Source: Qipengyuania_B thermophila (GTDB lineage: Bacteria; Pseudomonadota; Alphaproteobacteria; Sphingomonadales; Sphingomonadaceae). From it: 64,000 bases of DNA. The notes under the pieces were generated by a model, which saw nothing but the letters and a program-made list of their open reading frames with translations, was not told the DNA's origin and searched no databases. The stretch covers positions 186,001 through 250,000 of the forward strand of contig NZ_SDSI01000001.1 in NCBI RefSeq assembly GCF_004153605.1. Reading direction: 5' to 3'. The position numbers and the translations under genes were made by a program. Positions 33,795 to 44,363 of the stretch are shown piece by piece (the stretch's first letter is position 1; each line of letters starts with the position of its first letter).

Positions 33795-36431
33795 TCAGAA
33801 CCGGAACCGGCCCGTCACGCCATAGGTGCGCGGCTGGTTGGGGTAACCGGACACCGTCCCCGCCTGCGCCACCCCGTCGAACACCGACAGGATGTAGCGT
33901 TCGTTGGTGAGGTTGCGCACGAAGGCGGACACTTCGAGCCCGTTGACCAGCGCCAGCGTCAGCGACGCGTTGACCTGGTTGATCTCGCGACGGAAGTTGC
34001 GGGCGGCCGCGATCCCTTCCGCGAGCGTGGGGAAGCCGAGCAGGCCGTTGAGGATCTGCGTGTTCGACTCGTGGTAGTAGTCGATCCGCCCGATGAGCTG
34101 GTTGCCGCTTCCGCCAAGATCGTGTGCATAGGTGGCGGAGGTCGCGATGCTGAACTCCGGCACGCCGGCGGGCCGCTGCCCCGACAGGTCGCCGAACGGC
34201 GAGTCGACGAAGCTGTCGAACTTCGCATCGAGGTAGGTGAGCGCGAAGGTGAAGACCAGCGGGTCGATCGGCTGGATGGTGGTGTCGAGCTCGAAGCCGC
34301 GCGTCGACTGCTGCCCTGCGTTCACCAGCGAGAAGCCGGTGCCGGTGAAGATGTTCGACTGGAACCCCTGAAGGGTCTGATCGAACAGCGCCAGGTTCAC
34401 CGTCAGGCCGGGGAACGACCCCTTGACGCCGATTTCATAGACCTCCGATTCCTCCGGCCCGGCGAAGCGGGTGCCGGTGCGCAGGTTCGGGATCGCAAGC
34501 CCCGCATCGCGGATGGCGGAACGCGGCGCAAGGATCGTGCTGTTCAGCGGACCGGGCGTGAAATCGCTGGCGAACGGACGGCTGTCGCGCGACAGGTTGA
34601 CCGACGACGCTTTGAACCCGGTCGCGTAGGTGAAATACGCGTTGAGCTGGTCGTTGATGTCGTAGGCCGCGCGCAGCGTGTAGCTCCAGTCGTCGTCGCG
34701 GGTGCGCCCCGGTTCGACGGCGTTCGGAAGGTTGAGGAACGGCGGCAGGAACTGCAGCGGCCGCAGCGCCAGCAGCGGGTTCGTTGCCGGGTTGACCGCC
34801 TGCCCGGCAATGGCCTGGAAGATCGGCGCGGTCGCGGGGTTGCCGGCGAACTGCTGGACCACGGCGGGCGTGACCTGCGCCGGAGGAATGCGCAGCGCCT
34901 GAGCGATGCCGCCGACGATGAACGCATCGACGAGGTTGACGTTGGCGAGCGGATCGGTCGACACCTGCGACAGCTGGAAGTCCTTGCGGTCCTTGGTGTA
35001 GTTGAACCCGCCGGTCAGCGTCAGCCGGTCGGTGACGTCGAAATCGACCTGTCCGAAGATGGACCACGACTCGTTCTGCAGCGCGAAGGCCTCGACTGTG
35101 GACGGGCCGGGGCGGAAGATCGCGCCGGCCGGAATGCCGAGCGCCGCTTCCGCCGTCGGCAGGGCGCCGCCGGACAGAAGGGTGAAGAACGGGCGCGTGG
35201 CGACCCCGTTGACGATCGAGCTGTCCTGGGTGATGTCCTCCTTGAAGAAGAACCCGCCAAGCAGGAAGTTCAGCGGACCGGCAAAGTCGGAGGCGAGGCG
35301 CACTTCCTGCGTGAAGGTGTCGATCTTCTGGTCCCGGAACTCGGTGATGAGATCGGCGCCGGTGAAGTCCACATCCTGATTGAAGAACGAGCGCAGCTCG
35401 CGGTAGGCGGTGATCGAGGTCAGCGTCAGGTTGCCGAACTGGAGATCGGCCTGGAGCGAGCCGCCATAGCTCTCGATGTCGTTCTCCGGCAGCACGTTGA
35501 GGAACGTGCGGTCGGCGAACAGATCCTCGGGCACGATGGCCCCGCCGACGGCGAACACCGCCGGCACCGTCGGACCGGCGACAAGGTTGCCGGCGTAGCA
35601 GCACAGCTCGCTGATCTTCTGGTAATCGCCGATGGCCCGCAGCCGCAGCGCGCCGCCATTGTCGAACAGGAGCTGCCCGCGCGCCGACCAGCGGTTGCGG
35701 TCGTTGATGCGGTCGTTGAAGCCGACCACCTCGACATAGCCGTCGCGGCGGTTGTAGTTGCCGTCGATGGAGAAGGCGAGGCTGTCGGTGATCGGGCCGG
35801 TGACGTCGCCCTTGATGACCACCTGGTTGAAGTTGCCGTAGGTCGCCGAGACGGAGCCGCCGAACTCGAATTGCGGTTCACGGGTGATGACGGAAATGAC
35901 ACCGGCCGAGGCGTTCTTGCCGAACAGGGTGGATTGCGGCCCGCGCAGCACCTCGACCCGCGCGACATTGGCGAGGTCGGCGATCTGGCCGGCCGAGCGC
36001 GAGCGGTAGACGCCATCGATGAACACGGCCACCGAAGGCTCCACCCCGACATTGTTGTCCCCGTTGCCGAAACCGCGGATGAAGAAGGTGGTGTTGGACG
36101 AATTCTGCAGCTGCCCCACGCGCAGCGACGGGGCCACCGTCTGCAGGTCGAGGAGGTCGCGGATTTCGGCCCGCTCCAGAGTCTCGCCCGTGGTGACGGT
36201 CACGGCGACGGGCGTGTCCTGAAGCGTCTGTGCCCGCTTGGTCGCGGTGACGATGATCTCGTTGCCGAGGGTGACGGTGGGCGTCGTCTGGTCCTGAACC
36301 CCGGTGTCGGTCGGACCGGCCACGCTGTCGTCGGGCCGCACCTGCGCCAGCGCGGGCGCCGCCGCCCCCGCCGCAACGCCCGCCATGAGAAATGCGCGCG
36401 TGACCTGTCCGAATAGCCGCTTGGTGTTCAT
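33795..36431 (-). CDS. TonB-dependent receptor
   Basis: An 878-residue outer-membrane receptor. Signal peptide of about 30 residues (cleavage A-L-A-Q), a TonB-box-like E-I-I-V-T-A-T-K-R segment at about 58-67, a plug domain to about residue 185 (with R-V-E-V-L-R-G-P-Q-S-T-L-F-G-K-N) and a 22-strand barrel ending in a terminal Phe (G-R-F-R-F). The sphingomonad-type plug (A-P-S-L-R-V-G-Q) resembles the large sucrose/polyphenol/siderophore group; the ligand is not identifiable. It stands alone and divergent from typA, with a terminator downstream. The frame is open beyond the chosen ATG at 36431, which starts the signal peptide. Confidence 0.93.
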   Translation of the reverse strand: MNTKRLFGQVTRAFLMAGVAAGAAAPALAQVRPDDSVAGPTDTGVQDQTTPTVTLGNEIIVTATKRAQTLQDTPVAVTVTTGETLERAEIRDLLDLQTVAPSLRVGQLQNSSNTTFFIRGFGNGDNNVGVEPSVAVFIDGVYRSRSAGQIADLANVARVEVLRGPQSTLFGKNASAGVISVITREPQFEFGGSVSATYGNFNQVVIKGDVTGPITDSLAFSIDGNYNRRDGYVEVVGFNDRINDRNRWSARGQLLFDNGGALRLRAIGDYQKISELCCYAGNLVAGPTVPAVFAVGGAIVPEDLFADRTFLNVLPENDIESYGGSLQADLQFGNLTLTSITAYRELRSFFNQDVDFTGADLITEFRDQKIDTFTQEVRLASDFAGPLNFLLGGFFFKEDITQDSSIVNGVATRPFFTLLSGGALPTAEAALGIPAGAIFRPGPSTVEAFALQNESWSIFGQVDFDVTDRLTLTGGFNYTKDRKDFQLSQVSTDPLANVNLVDAFIVGGIAQALRIPPAQVTPAVVQQFAGNPATAPIFQAIAGQAVNPATNPLLALRPLQFLPPFLNLPNAVEPGRTRDDDWSYTLRAAYDINDQLNAYFTYATGFKASSVNLSRDSRPFASDFTPGPLNSTILAPRSAIRDAGLAIPNLRTGTRFAGPEESEVYEIGVKGSFPGLTVNLALFDQTLQGFQSNIFTGTGFSLVNAGQQSTRGFELDTTIQPIDPLVFTFALTYLDAKFDSFVDSPFGDLSGQRPAGVPEFSIATSATYAHDLGGSGNQLIGRIDYYHESNTQILNGLLGFPTLAEGIAAARNFRREINQVNASLTLALVNGLEVSAFVRNLTNERYILSVFDGVAQAGTVSGYPNQPRTYGVTGRFRF

Positions 36432-36708
36432 CCGATGTGCATCCTCATTCCCGCTGACCCGCGGCCGGACGTGGCCGTGTGCCCTTGTTCTGTGCCCTCG
36501 GTGTAGCAGGCAGCAGCCGCGCTCCGCAAGCGCGCCCGCGCGGACGGGTGACGCTGTGGCCGCAGCGACACAGGCGCATGTCCGGAAGAGCCCCTTGCCC
36601 GCGCCGGGCGCGGGTTGCCGCGCCACCGTCGAACGGGTAAGGGCGGCGCGCCCGCTGTCCGCGACAGGGCGCGGCGGACGTTTTCCCCCGACAGCAAGAG
36701 TAGCCTTC

Positions 36709-38556
<1,848 letters not shown>

Positions 38557-38587
38557 CCGTTTCCGCTCCCGCCGGCGGAGCGGCGCG

Positions 38588-39034
38588 ATGAGCGGCAGCG
38601 ACTGGCTGATGCTGCTGCTCGGGGTGCTGATGCTCGGCCTGTTCGGCGGCGTGCACCTTGCGGGACTGGAGATCATCCGCCGGATGCGGCCGAGCGAACG
38701 CCGGCACCCGTGGCTCGCGGCGGTGCTGGTGTTCTGGAGCGTCGGCCTGCTGCACCTCACCGAGATCGCGCTGGCGGCGGTGCTGCTGTTCGCCATCGCC
38801 GCCGTCAGCGCCGCGACGGGCGCACTGGCGGCGCCCGATGCGGCCTCGTGGCTCTACTTCGCCGGCATCACCTTTGCGACGCTGGGTTTTGCCCAGGTGG
38901 AGCCGGAAGGACCGCTGCGCCTTCTTTACATGATGCTGTCGGTGACAGGGTTCATGCTCATCACCTGGTCGGCGACGTTCCTGCACGACGTCTGGTCGCG
39001 GAGCGAACGGGCCGAGGAGACCGGCGGCGGCTGA
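38588..39034 (+). CDS. Small membrane protein resembling a two-helix ion channel
   Basis: A 148-residue protein with four hydrophobic segments. The stretch from about 85 to 132 has the layout of an ion-channel pore module: a short pore helix, a filter-like T-L-G-F-A-Q (98-103), a charged turn with E-P-E-G, and a C-terminal inner helix with a glycine. Potassium channels read T-V-G-Y-G-D here, so the second glycine and the aspartate are changed and selectivity cannot be assumed. Conserved in sphingomonads as a hypothetical or ion-channel-like protein. It follows typA by 31 bp on the same strand. Confidence 0.65.
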   Translation: MSGSDWLMLLLGVLMLGLFGGVHLAGLEIIRRMRPSERRHPWLAAVLVFWSVGLLHLTEIALAAVLLFAIAAVSAATGALAAPDAASWLYFAGITFATLGFAQVEPEGPLRLLYMMLSVTGFMLITWSATFLHDVWSRSERAEETGGG

Positions 39035-39135
39035 GTGGCCGCCGGGACCAGCTGCCTGCGCTTGACACGCGCTCATGCAGCGCGCGAAGTGTCTGCCGGA
39101 CAGGGCTTTGAACGGCCTTGGGCAAAGGGGGACAG

Positions 39136-41187
39136 ATGCAGAAATGGATTGCGGCATGTGCGGCGGGCCTCGCTGCGGGCGCGCTGGCCACTCCGGTGCG
39201 GGCCGACAACGACGCCGTTCTGCGCGGACCTGCGCCCGCCTGGGCCATCGCGCCGGCACTGGCCGACGTGCCGGAGGACGCGTCAGGGCTGGTGTTCGTG
39301 CGTGCCAGCGTCACGCAGGCGCGGCTCGACGCACGCGGGCAGCAGCATTACCAGAGCATCCGCGTGCGTCTCCTGCACACGTCGGCGTTGCAGATGGGCA
39401 CGACTGGCTTCGCGTGGAACCCGGCGGCGGGCAGTCCGGTCCTCCATGCCCTCAAGGTGCACCGGGGCAACGAGGTCATCGACCATACGCAAACCGCCGA
39501 GTTCGAGATCCTGCGGCGCGAGGATCGGCTGGAGGCGCAGCAGCTCACCGGCATCCTGACGGCGGTGCTGCGCGTGCCGGACCTGCGCGTGGGGGACGAG
39601 CTGGAGATGGCCTTCACCCTGCCGGCCAGCGACCCCACGCTGGGCAAGGACGACGCGGGGTTGCTGGCCCTTCTGCCCGAGCCCGCGCCCGGCTTGCACG
39701 TGCTTCAGCTGAGCTGGGCGGATGGTCACCGGCCTATTGTCCGCGTGCCTTCGGCCATGACCGCGGCCATGACCTCGGCGCAGCAGGATACCGCAGGCAG
39801 CCTCACCTTCACGTTCCGCGATCCGCCGCCCCTCGCCGCGCCCGCCGACGCGCCGGGCCGGTTCGGCTGGGCCCGGATCGTCGAATTCAGCGACTATCGC
39901 GACTGGCCGGCGGTGGCGGCCAAGTTCGCCCCTCTCTACGCCAGCGCGGCCCGGCTCGCTCCGGCCTCGCCCCTGCGGGCGGTGGCGGCGCGCATCGCTG
40001 CCGAAACGACCGATCCGCTGGCGCGTGCCAACGCCGCGCTCAAACTCGTGCAGGGCGAGATCGGCTACATCAGCGACGGCATGAACGGCGGCAATTACAC
40101 CCCCGCAGCCGCCGATGCAGTCTGGGAGCGGCGCTTCGGGGACTGCAAGGGCAAGACGGCGGTGCTGCTGGCGCTGCTCGGCGAACTCGGCATCGCGACC
40201 GAGCCGGTGCTCGTCAACGCGTCGGGTTTCGACGACGGGCTCGACGAGCGCCTGCCCTCGCCCGGGGTGTTCGATCACGTGCTGGTCAGGGCGACCATCA
40301 ACGGGGAGCCGCTCTGGCTCGACGGCACCCTGCCGCCCGTTGTTCCGGCCTCGGCGCAGTTCGTGCTGCCGCTGCGCTGGGTGCTGCCGCTCGGCGGTGC
40401 GCGGCCGACGCTGGAGCGGCTTGCCTGGGCGCCTCCGGCGAAGCCTGACACGCGCGCGGTGTACAGCATCGACGCGCGGGGCGGCTTCGACAAGCCCGCC
40501 CCGGTGGTGCTGACCATGGTCGAGCGCGGCCCCGAGGCGCTGAAGGAGTATGTGCGCTTCTCCGCCCTGACGCCGGCCCGGCTGGAACAGTCGGCGCGCG
40601 AAACGCTCGAAAACGACGGCTGGGAACAGGTGGAGCGTGTGACATGGCGCTTCGAGCCGGCCACCGGGGAGAGTGTCTACACCATTGTCGGGACCCAGCA
40701 GCTCGAATGGACGGACACGGACGATGGCAGGCGCGAACTTGTCCTGCCGCAAGGGGGTTTCTCGCCGCCGGCGCGACGCCGCCGGCCTGCCGGACAGGAT
40801 CAGGACGCGCCCTACCTCGTCAAGCCGACGTTCTCGTGCAGCGTCGTAACCCTGCACCTGCCAGCCGACAGCCGCCCGGCGCAGTGGTCGCACGGCTCCT
40901 CCTTCAACACCGTCCTCTTCGGTCGCCGCTACGCCCGCGCGTTCGCGCGCGAAGGCGGTGTCGTGCAGATGCTGCGCGCGGACCGGGCGGACGTTGCGGA
41001 GATCACGGCCGAGCAGGCACGGCTCGACAACGGCAGGGTGGGGGCCTTCGACAACAGCAAGGCCGTCGTCACCTACAACCCGAAGGGCCGTGGTGGCGGT
41101 GCCGCCGGATCGGGCCGGGCGCTTCCCGGCGCCGGACATGACTGGGTCGCCGATCCGTCTCCCTGCGCGGCGGTCGTCGCCGGTTGA
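39136..41187 (+). CDS. Secreted DUF3857/transglutaminase-domain protein
   Basis: A 683-residue protein with a signal peptide (MQKWIAACAAGLAAGALAT, cleavage near V-R-A-D). The N-terminal third is the DUF3857 beta-sandwich. A transglutaminase-like domain follows with a visible triad: Cys337 in G-D-C-K-G-K, His381 in F-D-H-V-L-V and Asp396 in L-D-G-T. The C-terminal third is a beta-rich DUF2569/3858-like region. Proteins of this design are periplasmic or extracellular and may cut or crosslink peptides; the substrate is unknown. A GGGGGAC ribosome site precedes the ATG. Confidence 0.85.
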   Translation: MQKWIAACAAGLAAGALATPVRADNDAVLRGPAPAWAIAPALADVPEDASGLVFVRASVTQARLDARGQQHYQSIRVRLLHTSALQMGTTGFAWNPAAGSPVLHALKVHRGNEVIDHTQTAEFEILRREDRLEAQQLTGILTAVLRVPDLRVGDELEMAFTLPASDPTLGKDDAGLLALLPEPAPGLHVLQLSWADGHRPIVRVPSAMTAAMTSAQQDTAGSLTFTFRDPPPLAAPADAPGRFGWARIVEFSDYRDWPAVAAKFAPLYASAARLAPASPLRAVAARIAAETTDPLARANAALKLVQGEIGYISDGMNGGNYTPAAADAVWERRFGDCKGKTAVLLALLGELGIATEPVLVNASGFDDGLDERLPSPGVFDHVLVRATINGEPLWLDGTLPPVVPASAQFVLPLRWVLPLGGARPTLERLAWAPPAKPDTRAVYSIDARGGFDKPAPVVLTMVERGPEALKEYVRFSALTPARLEQSARETLENDGWEQVERVTWRFEPATGESVYTIVGTQQLEWTDTDDGRRELVLPQGGFSPPARRRRPAGQDQDAPYLVKPTFSCSVVTLHLPADSRPAQWSHGSSFNTVLFGRRYARAFAREGGVVQMLRADRADVAEITAEQARLDNGRVGAFDNSKAVVTYNPKGRGGGAAGSGRALPGAGHDWVADPSPCAAVVAG

Positions 41188-41230
41188 GCGTGGCGCTGTC
41201 CCGCACACGCCGTTGGCCCGCGCCCGGTGT

Positions 41231-42010
41231 TCAGCCGTGTGCCAGCCACTCCTCCGCCAGCACCAGCGCTCCGTAGAGCAGCGCCCCGGCGAGGAACGGG
41301 AAGAACCGCCCTTCCCGCTCCGCCGGCAGTTCTTCCTTCAGCACGGTCAGGATGATCCCCCCCGCCACAAAGGCGAACATGCCGCCGACGACCGCCGGCT
41401 GCAGGTCCACCACCAGGCCCAGACCCCATCCGCCGATCGTGGCGCCGGCCAAGACCCAGCGCCCGCCGCGATCATAAAGATGCGGATGATGGGCGCGGCT
41501 GCCGAAATCGGCGGTGGCGAAATGGAGGGCCATGGCCGTGAAGTAGGTCATTGTGCCCGCGGCGGTCATGGTGTCGCGGTTCTCCAGCAGATAGGCGACG
41601 ATCGCCGCCAGCAGCGCTGAACACCCGATGTGGAGCCAGAACACGCCCGCGCCCGCCTGCCGGTCGGCGTCTGCGTCCGGACCAGCCGCCGGTTGCCGAC
41701 GCGAAATCAGCATCGCCCGCTCCACCCCGTAGAACAGCACCAGCCCGAGCAGCGTCAGCCCGTACACCGCGCTTCCGGCGAAGGCGGCGCCGAACGGCAC
41801 CGCGAGCGCCCGCTCGTGCCCGGCAAGCTCGGGCAGCATGTGCATGACCACGTAGGCGACCGCCACCCCGCCGGCGAAGGACAGCCAGCGGCTGCGCGGC
41901 TCCGCATGCAGGAAGCGCAGCCGGCCGATGCGCAGATGCACCGCGCAGAATGCCAGTGCCAGCAGCGCAGTGAGCGCCGCCGGTGCCGGTGGAAGAGCGG
42001 TCACTGCCAT
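41231..42010 (-). CDS. ZIP-like membrane protein
   Basis: A 259-residue protein with about eight hydrophobic segments. The second helix (G-G-V-A-V-A-Y-V-V-M-H-M-L-P-E-L) and the later H-F-A-T-A-D-F stretch resemble ZIP-family metal transporters, but the histidine-rich loop and the helix IV H-x-x-P-E motif are incomplete, so metal transport is only a possibility. Two charged cytoplasmic loops separate the helices. It is flanked by a secreted transglutaminase-like protein and an extensin-like lipoprotein on the other strand. Start codon ATG at 42010. Confidence 0.65.
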   Translation of the reverse strand: MAVTALPPAPAALTALLALAFCAVHLRIGRLRFLHAEPRSRWLSFAGGVAVAYVVMHMLPELAGHERALAVPFGAAFAGSAVYGLTLLGLVLFYGVERAMLISRRQPAAGPDADADRQAGAGVFWLHIGCSALLAAIVAYLLENRDTMTAAGTMTYFTAMALHFATADFGSRAHHPHLYDRGGRWVLAGATIGGWGLGLVVDLQPAVVGGMFAFVAGGIILTVLKEELPAEREGRFFPFLAGALLYGALVLAEEWLAHG

Positions 42011-42109
42011 CCGAGCGCTACGAAGATCGGGCGGGATTGTGCCTGAAGCGCCGGCACAAACGAAACGCCCTGTTCATCGCGGGGCCGCCAGCTATGCTTT
42101 TGCACCCCC

Positions 42110-42772
42110 ATGCGACCGGCGTTCCTGCTCCTGTACCTGCTGGCCATGAGCCTCCTGCTCGCCGCCTGCGCGCGCGACCGCGCGGCCGTGCCCACGCGGC
42201 CGGGAGAAGAGCGGCCGCGCAGCGAGTCCCGCGCGGTGGCGCAGTGCGTCGCCCAGTTGCACGAGGGGCGTGCGCGCTTCAGCACCGTGCCCGACCAGAC
42301 CTTCGGCAATGGCTGCGCGATCCGGGACGCGGTCTTTTTCACCGCGCTGGGCAGCGACGAGGGCAGCATCGCGCTCGGCAACATCGGGCCGGTGGCCTGC
42401 CCGCTGGCGCAGACCTTCGCCGCCTGGGCGCGCTACGGGGTGGACAGGGCCGCGCGGCAGATCCTCGGCAGTCCCGTCGTGCGGATCGAGACCATGGGCA
42501 GTTACGCCTGCCGCAATGTGGCGGGCACCGCGCGGCTCTCGGCCCATTCGCAGGCGCGCGCGATCGACATCGCGGGCTTCGTCCTCGCCGACGGACGGCG
42601 CATTTCGGTGCTGCGCCACTGGACCGAAGGATCGGAGGCGGAGCGGCAGTTCCTGCGCACCGTCCACGCAAGCGCCTGCCGCCGCTTCGGCACCGTGCTC
42701 GGTCCCGACTACAACGCCGCGCATCGCGACCACTTCCATCTCGAGGAGAGCGACGGGCGCTTCTGCCGCTGA
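42110..42772 (+). CDS. Extensin-like lipoprotein (D,D/L-carboxypeptidase fold)
   Basis: A 220-residue exported protein with lipobox L-L-A-A-C-A at about residue 20 and the extensin-like C-terminal domain: L-S-A-H-S-Q-A-R-A-I-D-I-A-G-F and the C-terminal R-D-H-F-H-L-E. These histidine/aspartate positions match zinc-dependent VanY/MepA-like peptidoglycan enzymes, suggesting a cell-wall hydrolase at the outer membrane or periplasmic face. Four cysteines could form two disulfides. The ATG at 42110 starts the signal peptide. It faces the ZIP-like gene, with about 100 bp between starts. Confidence 0.83.
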   Translation: MRPAFLLLYLLAMSLLLAACARDRAAVPTRPGEERPRSESRAVAQCVAQLHEGRARFSTVPDQTFGNGCAIRDAVFFTALGSDEGSIALGNIGPVACPLAQTFAAWARYGVDRAARQILGSPVVRIETMGSYACRNVAGTARLSAHSQARAIDIAGFVLADGRRISVLRHWTEGSEAERQFLRTVHASACRRFGTVLGPDYNAAHRDHFHLEESDGRFCR

Positions 42773-42807
42773 GGCGGCCGGACGGAAGCCGCGGGAGGCG
42801 CGCCGGT

Positions 42808-43452
42808 TCAGCCGACGCCCATGACCAGGCCACAGGCTCCCGCTTCCAGCCGCAGGCGGATGGCTTCGGCAGCATGGCGGGCGCCCAGCTTGGTCATCAT
42901 CTTGGCGCGGTGGATCTCCACCGTCCGCGGGCTGATGGTCAGCTGACGGGCGATGGCCTTGTTCGAGCACCCGCGGGTCAGCCAGTCGAGCACTTCCCGC
43001 TCGCGCCGCGACAGGTCGGCCATGCGCCGCGCGGCGGCAACCGCCTGCCGCTGGGCCTCGCCATGGGCGGCCACGTCGGCGCTGATCCGGGCGAGACTGT
43101 CGGACAGGCGCGCGGCATCGAGCGGCAGGGGCAGGTAGTCGAGGACGCCCTTCTTCACCGCCGCGACGACACGGTTTGTTTGCGGATCGGCATCAAGGGC
43201 GATGACGGGCAGCCAGCAGCCCGCCCGCGTGAGCGCAGCAACAGCCGCGGCGGCAAGTCCTGCGCCACCGCCGCCGTCCGGGTCCGGCGTCTCGGCGCAC
43301 AGCACGATGCCGTGCTGCGGTTCCCGCTCGGCGAGTTCGGCCGCATCGGCATAGACCTCGCAATGGTGGCCGAGCGCGTATCCGGTCCTCGCGACCGCCG
43401 CGCGGACCTGGTGGGAGAGGGCGATGATGTGGAGTGTGTGGTGCTGTTCCAT
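42808..43452 (-). CDS. FixJ/LuxR-type regulator with degenerate receiver
   Basis: A 214-residue protein: a receiver-like domain (1-120), a linker, and a LuxR-type helix-turn-helix (147-205, with L-S-R-R-E-R-E-V-L and S-P-R-T-V-E-I-H-R). In the receiver the phospho-accepting Asp expected after the third strand is replaced (I-V-L-C-A-E-T at 49-55) and the conserved Lys before the last helix is missing (Y-L-P-L-P-L-D). It therefore probably does not work by ordinary Asp phosphorylation. A GGGAG site precedes the ATG at 43452; an in-frame ATG at 43485 lacks one. The paired histidine kinase is not nearby. Confidence 0.82.
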   Translation of the reverse strand: MEQHHTLHIIALSHQVRAAVARTGYALGHHCEVYADAAELAEREPQHGIVLCAETPDPDGGGGAGLAAAAVAALTRAGCWLPVIALDADPQTNRVVAAVKKGVLDYLPLPLDAARLSDSLARISADVAAHGEAQRQAVAAARRMADLSRREREVLDWLTRGCSNKAIARQLTISPRTVEIHRAKMMTKLGARHAAEAIRLRLEAGACGLVMGVG

Positions 43453-43604
43453 GGCTCCCGTGCTGCCACGGGCGGTCGTCTCCATCACGCACAGGTGCCG
43501 CCATTCCGGTGCGACAGCGCAGCCCGCCAGCGCCGCGCGCGCCCGACGACTCTGGATGACACCGCAGTCCGTTTCGGAGCCAACGGCTTGGGCAGGCGCG
43601 CCTG

Positions 43605-44363
43605 TCAGGCGGTCGTAGCCGCCGGGTCGGTGAAGTCGTAGTCGGGCAGCGAATGGAAGGCGCCGCGCAGAGCGTCCGCCCACGCGGTCGACAGCGACTG
43701 GAAGTATGCGTCCTCGTATTCGATGCGGCGGCAGTGCCGCGGCTCGTAGCGATCCCGCTCCACCACCATCAGGTCGAGCGGCATGCCGACGGACAGGTTG
43801 GCCTTGAGCGTGGAATCGAATGACACCATCAGCAGCTTGGCGGCATCCTCCATGCTCATCGCCGCGTCATAGCCGCGGATGATGATGGGCCGGCCGTACT
43901 TGGTTTCGCCGATCTGGAAGAACGGCGTTTCGGCACTTGCTTCGATGAAGTTGCCTTCGGGATAGATCAGGAACAGGCGCGGCTCCATTCCCTTGATCTG
44001 CCCGGCGACGATGAGGGAGGCGGTGAAGCGGTTGCGGCCGCCCTCCCCGTTGGCGTCCTGCCGCTCGGCAATCGTGGCGCGCAGCAGCCGTCCGACCTCC
44101 GTCGCGACCTGGAACATGGTCGGCGCCTTGAGCAGCACGTTAGTCCGCTCGTCGGGAGATTTGGTGCGTTCCTCCAGCAGGCTGATCACCGCCTGGGTGG
44201 TGGCGAGGTTGCCGGCGGTCATGATGGCGACGATCCGTTCGCCCGGCACGCACCAGTGGAACATCTTGCGGAAGACGGAGATGTTGTCGACGCCCGAATT
44301 GGTGCGGGTGTCGCTCATCATCACCAGCCCCTTGTCGAGGATCATGCCCACGCAATAGGTCAC
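43605..44363 (-). CDS. Anbu proteasome-like peptidase
   Basis: A 252-residue protein of the Anbu (ancestral beta subunit) family, related to HslV and 20S proteasome beta subunits. Thr2 in M-T-Y-C-V-G-M is the predicted catalytic nucleophile after removal of the initiator. The family blocks V-M-M-S-D-T-R-T-N, G-N-L-A-T-T-Q and a conserved E-Y-E-D-A-Y near the C-terminus are present. It starts at a GTG that overlaps the stop of the transglutaminase gene, so the two are coupled. Anbu forms helical or ring oligomers; its natural substrate is not known. Confidence 0.93.
   Translation of the reverse strand: MTYCVGMILDKGLVMMSDTRTNSGVDNISVFRKMFHWCVPGERIVAIMTAGNLATTQAVISLLEERTKSPDERTNVLLKAPTMFQVATEVGRLLRATIAERQDANGEGGRNRFTASLIVAGQIKGMEPRLFLIYPEGNFIEASAETPFFQIGETKYGRPIIIRGYDAAMSMEDAAKLLMVSFDSTLKANLSVGMPLDLMVVERDRYEPRHCRRIEYEDAYFQSLSTAWADALRGAFHSLPDYDFTDPAATTA

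Noticed and set aside
33378..36416. Long plus-strand open frame opposite the TonB receptor
   Set aside because: A shadow frame created by high GC third positions; the minus strand has a complete receptor with signal peptide and C-terminal Phe.
36432..36708. Regulatory RNA between the TonB receptor and typA
   Set aside because: No conserved structure or small frame could be supported in these 277 bases.
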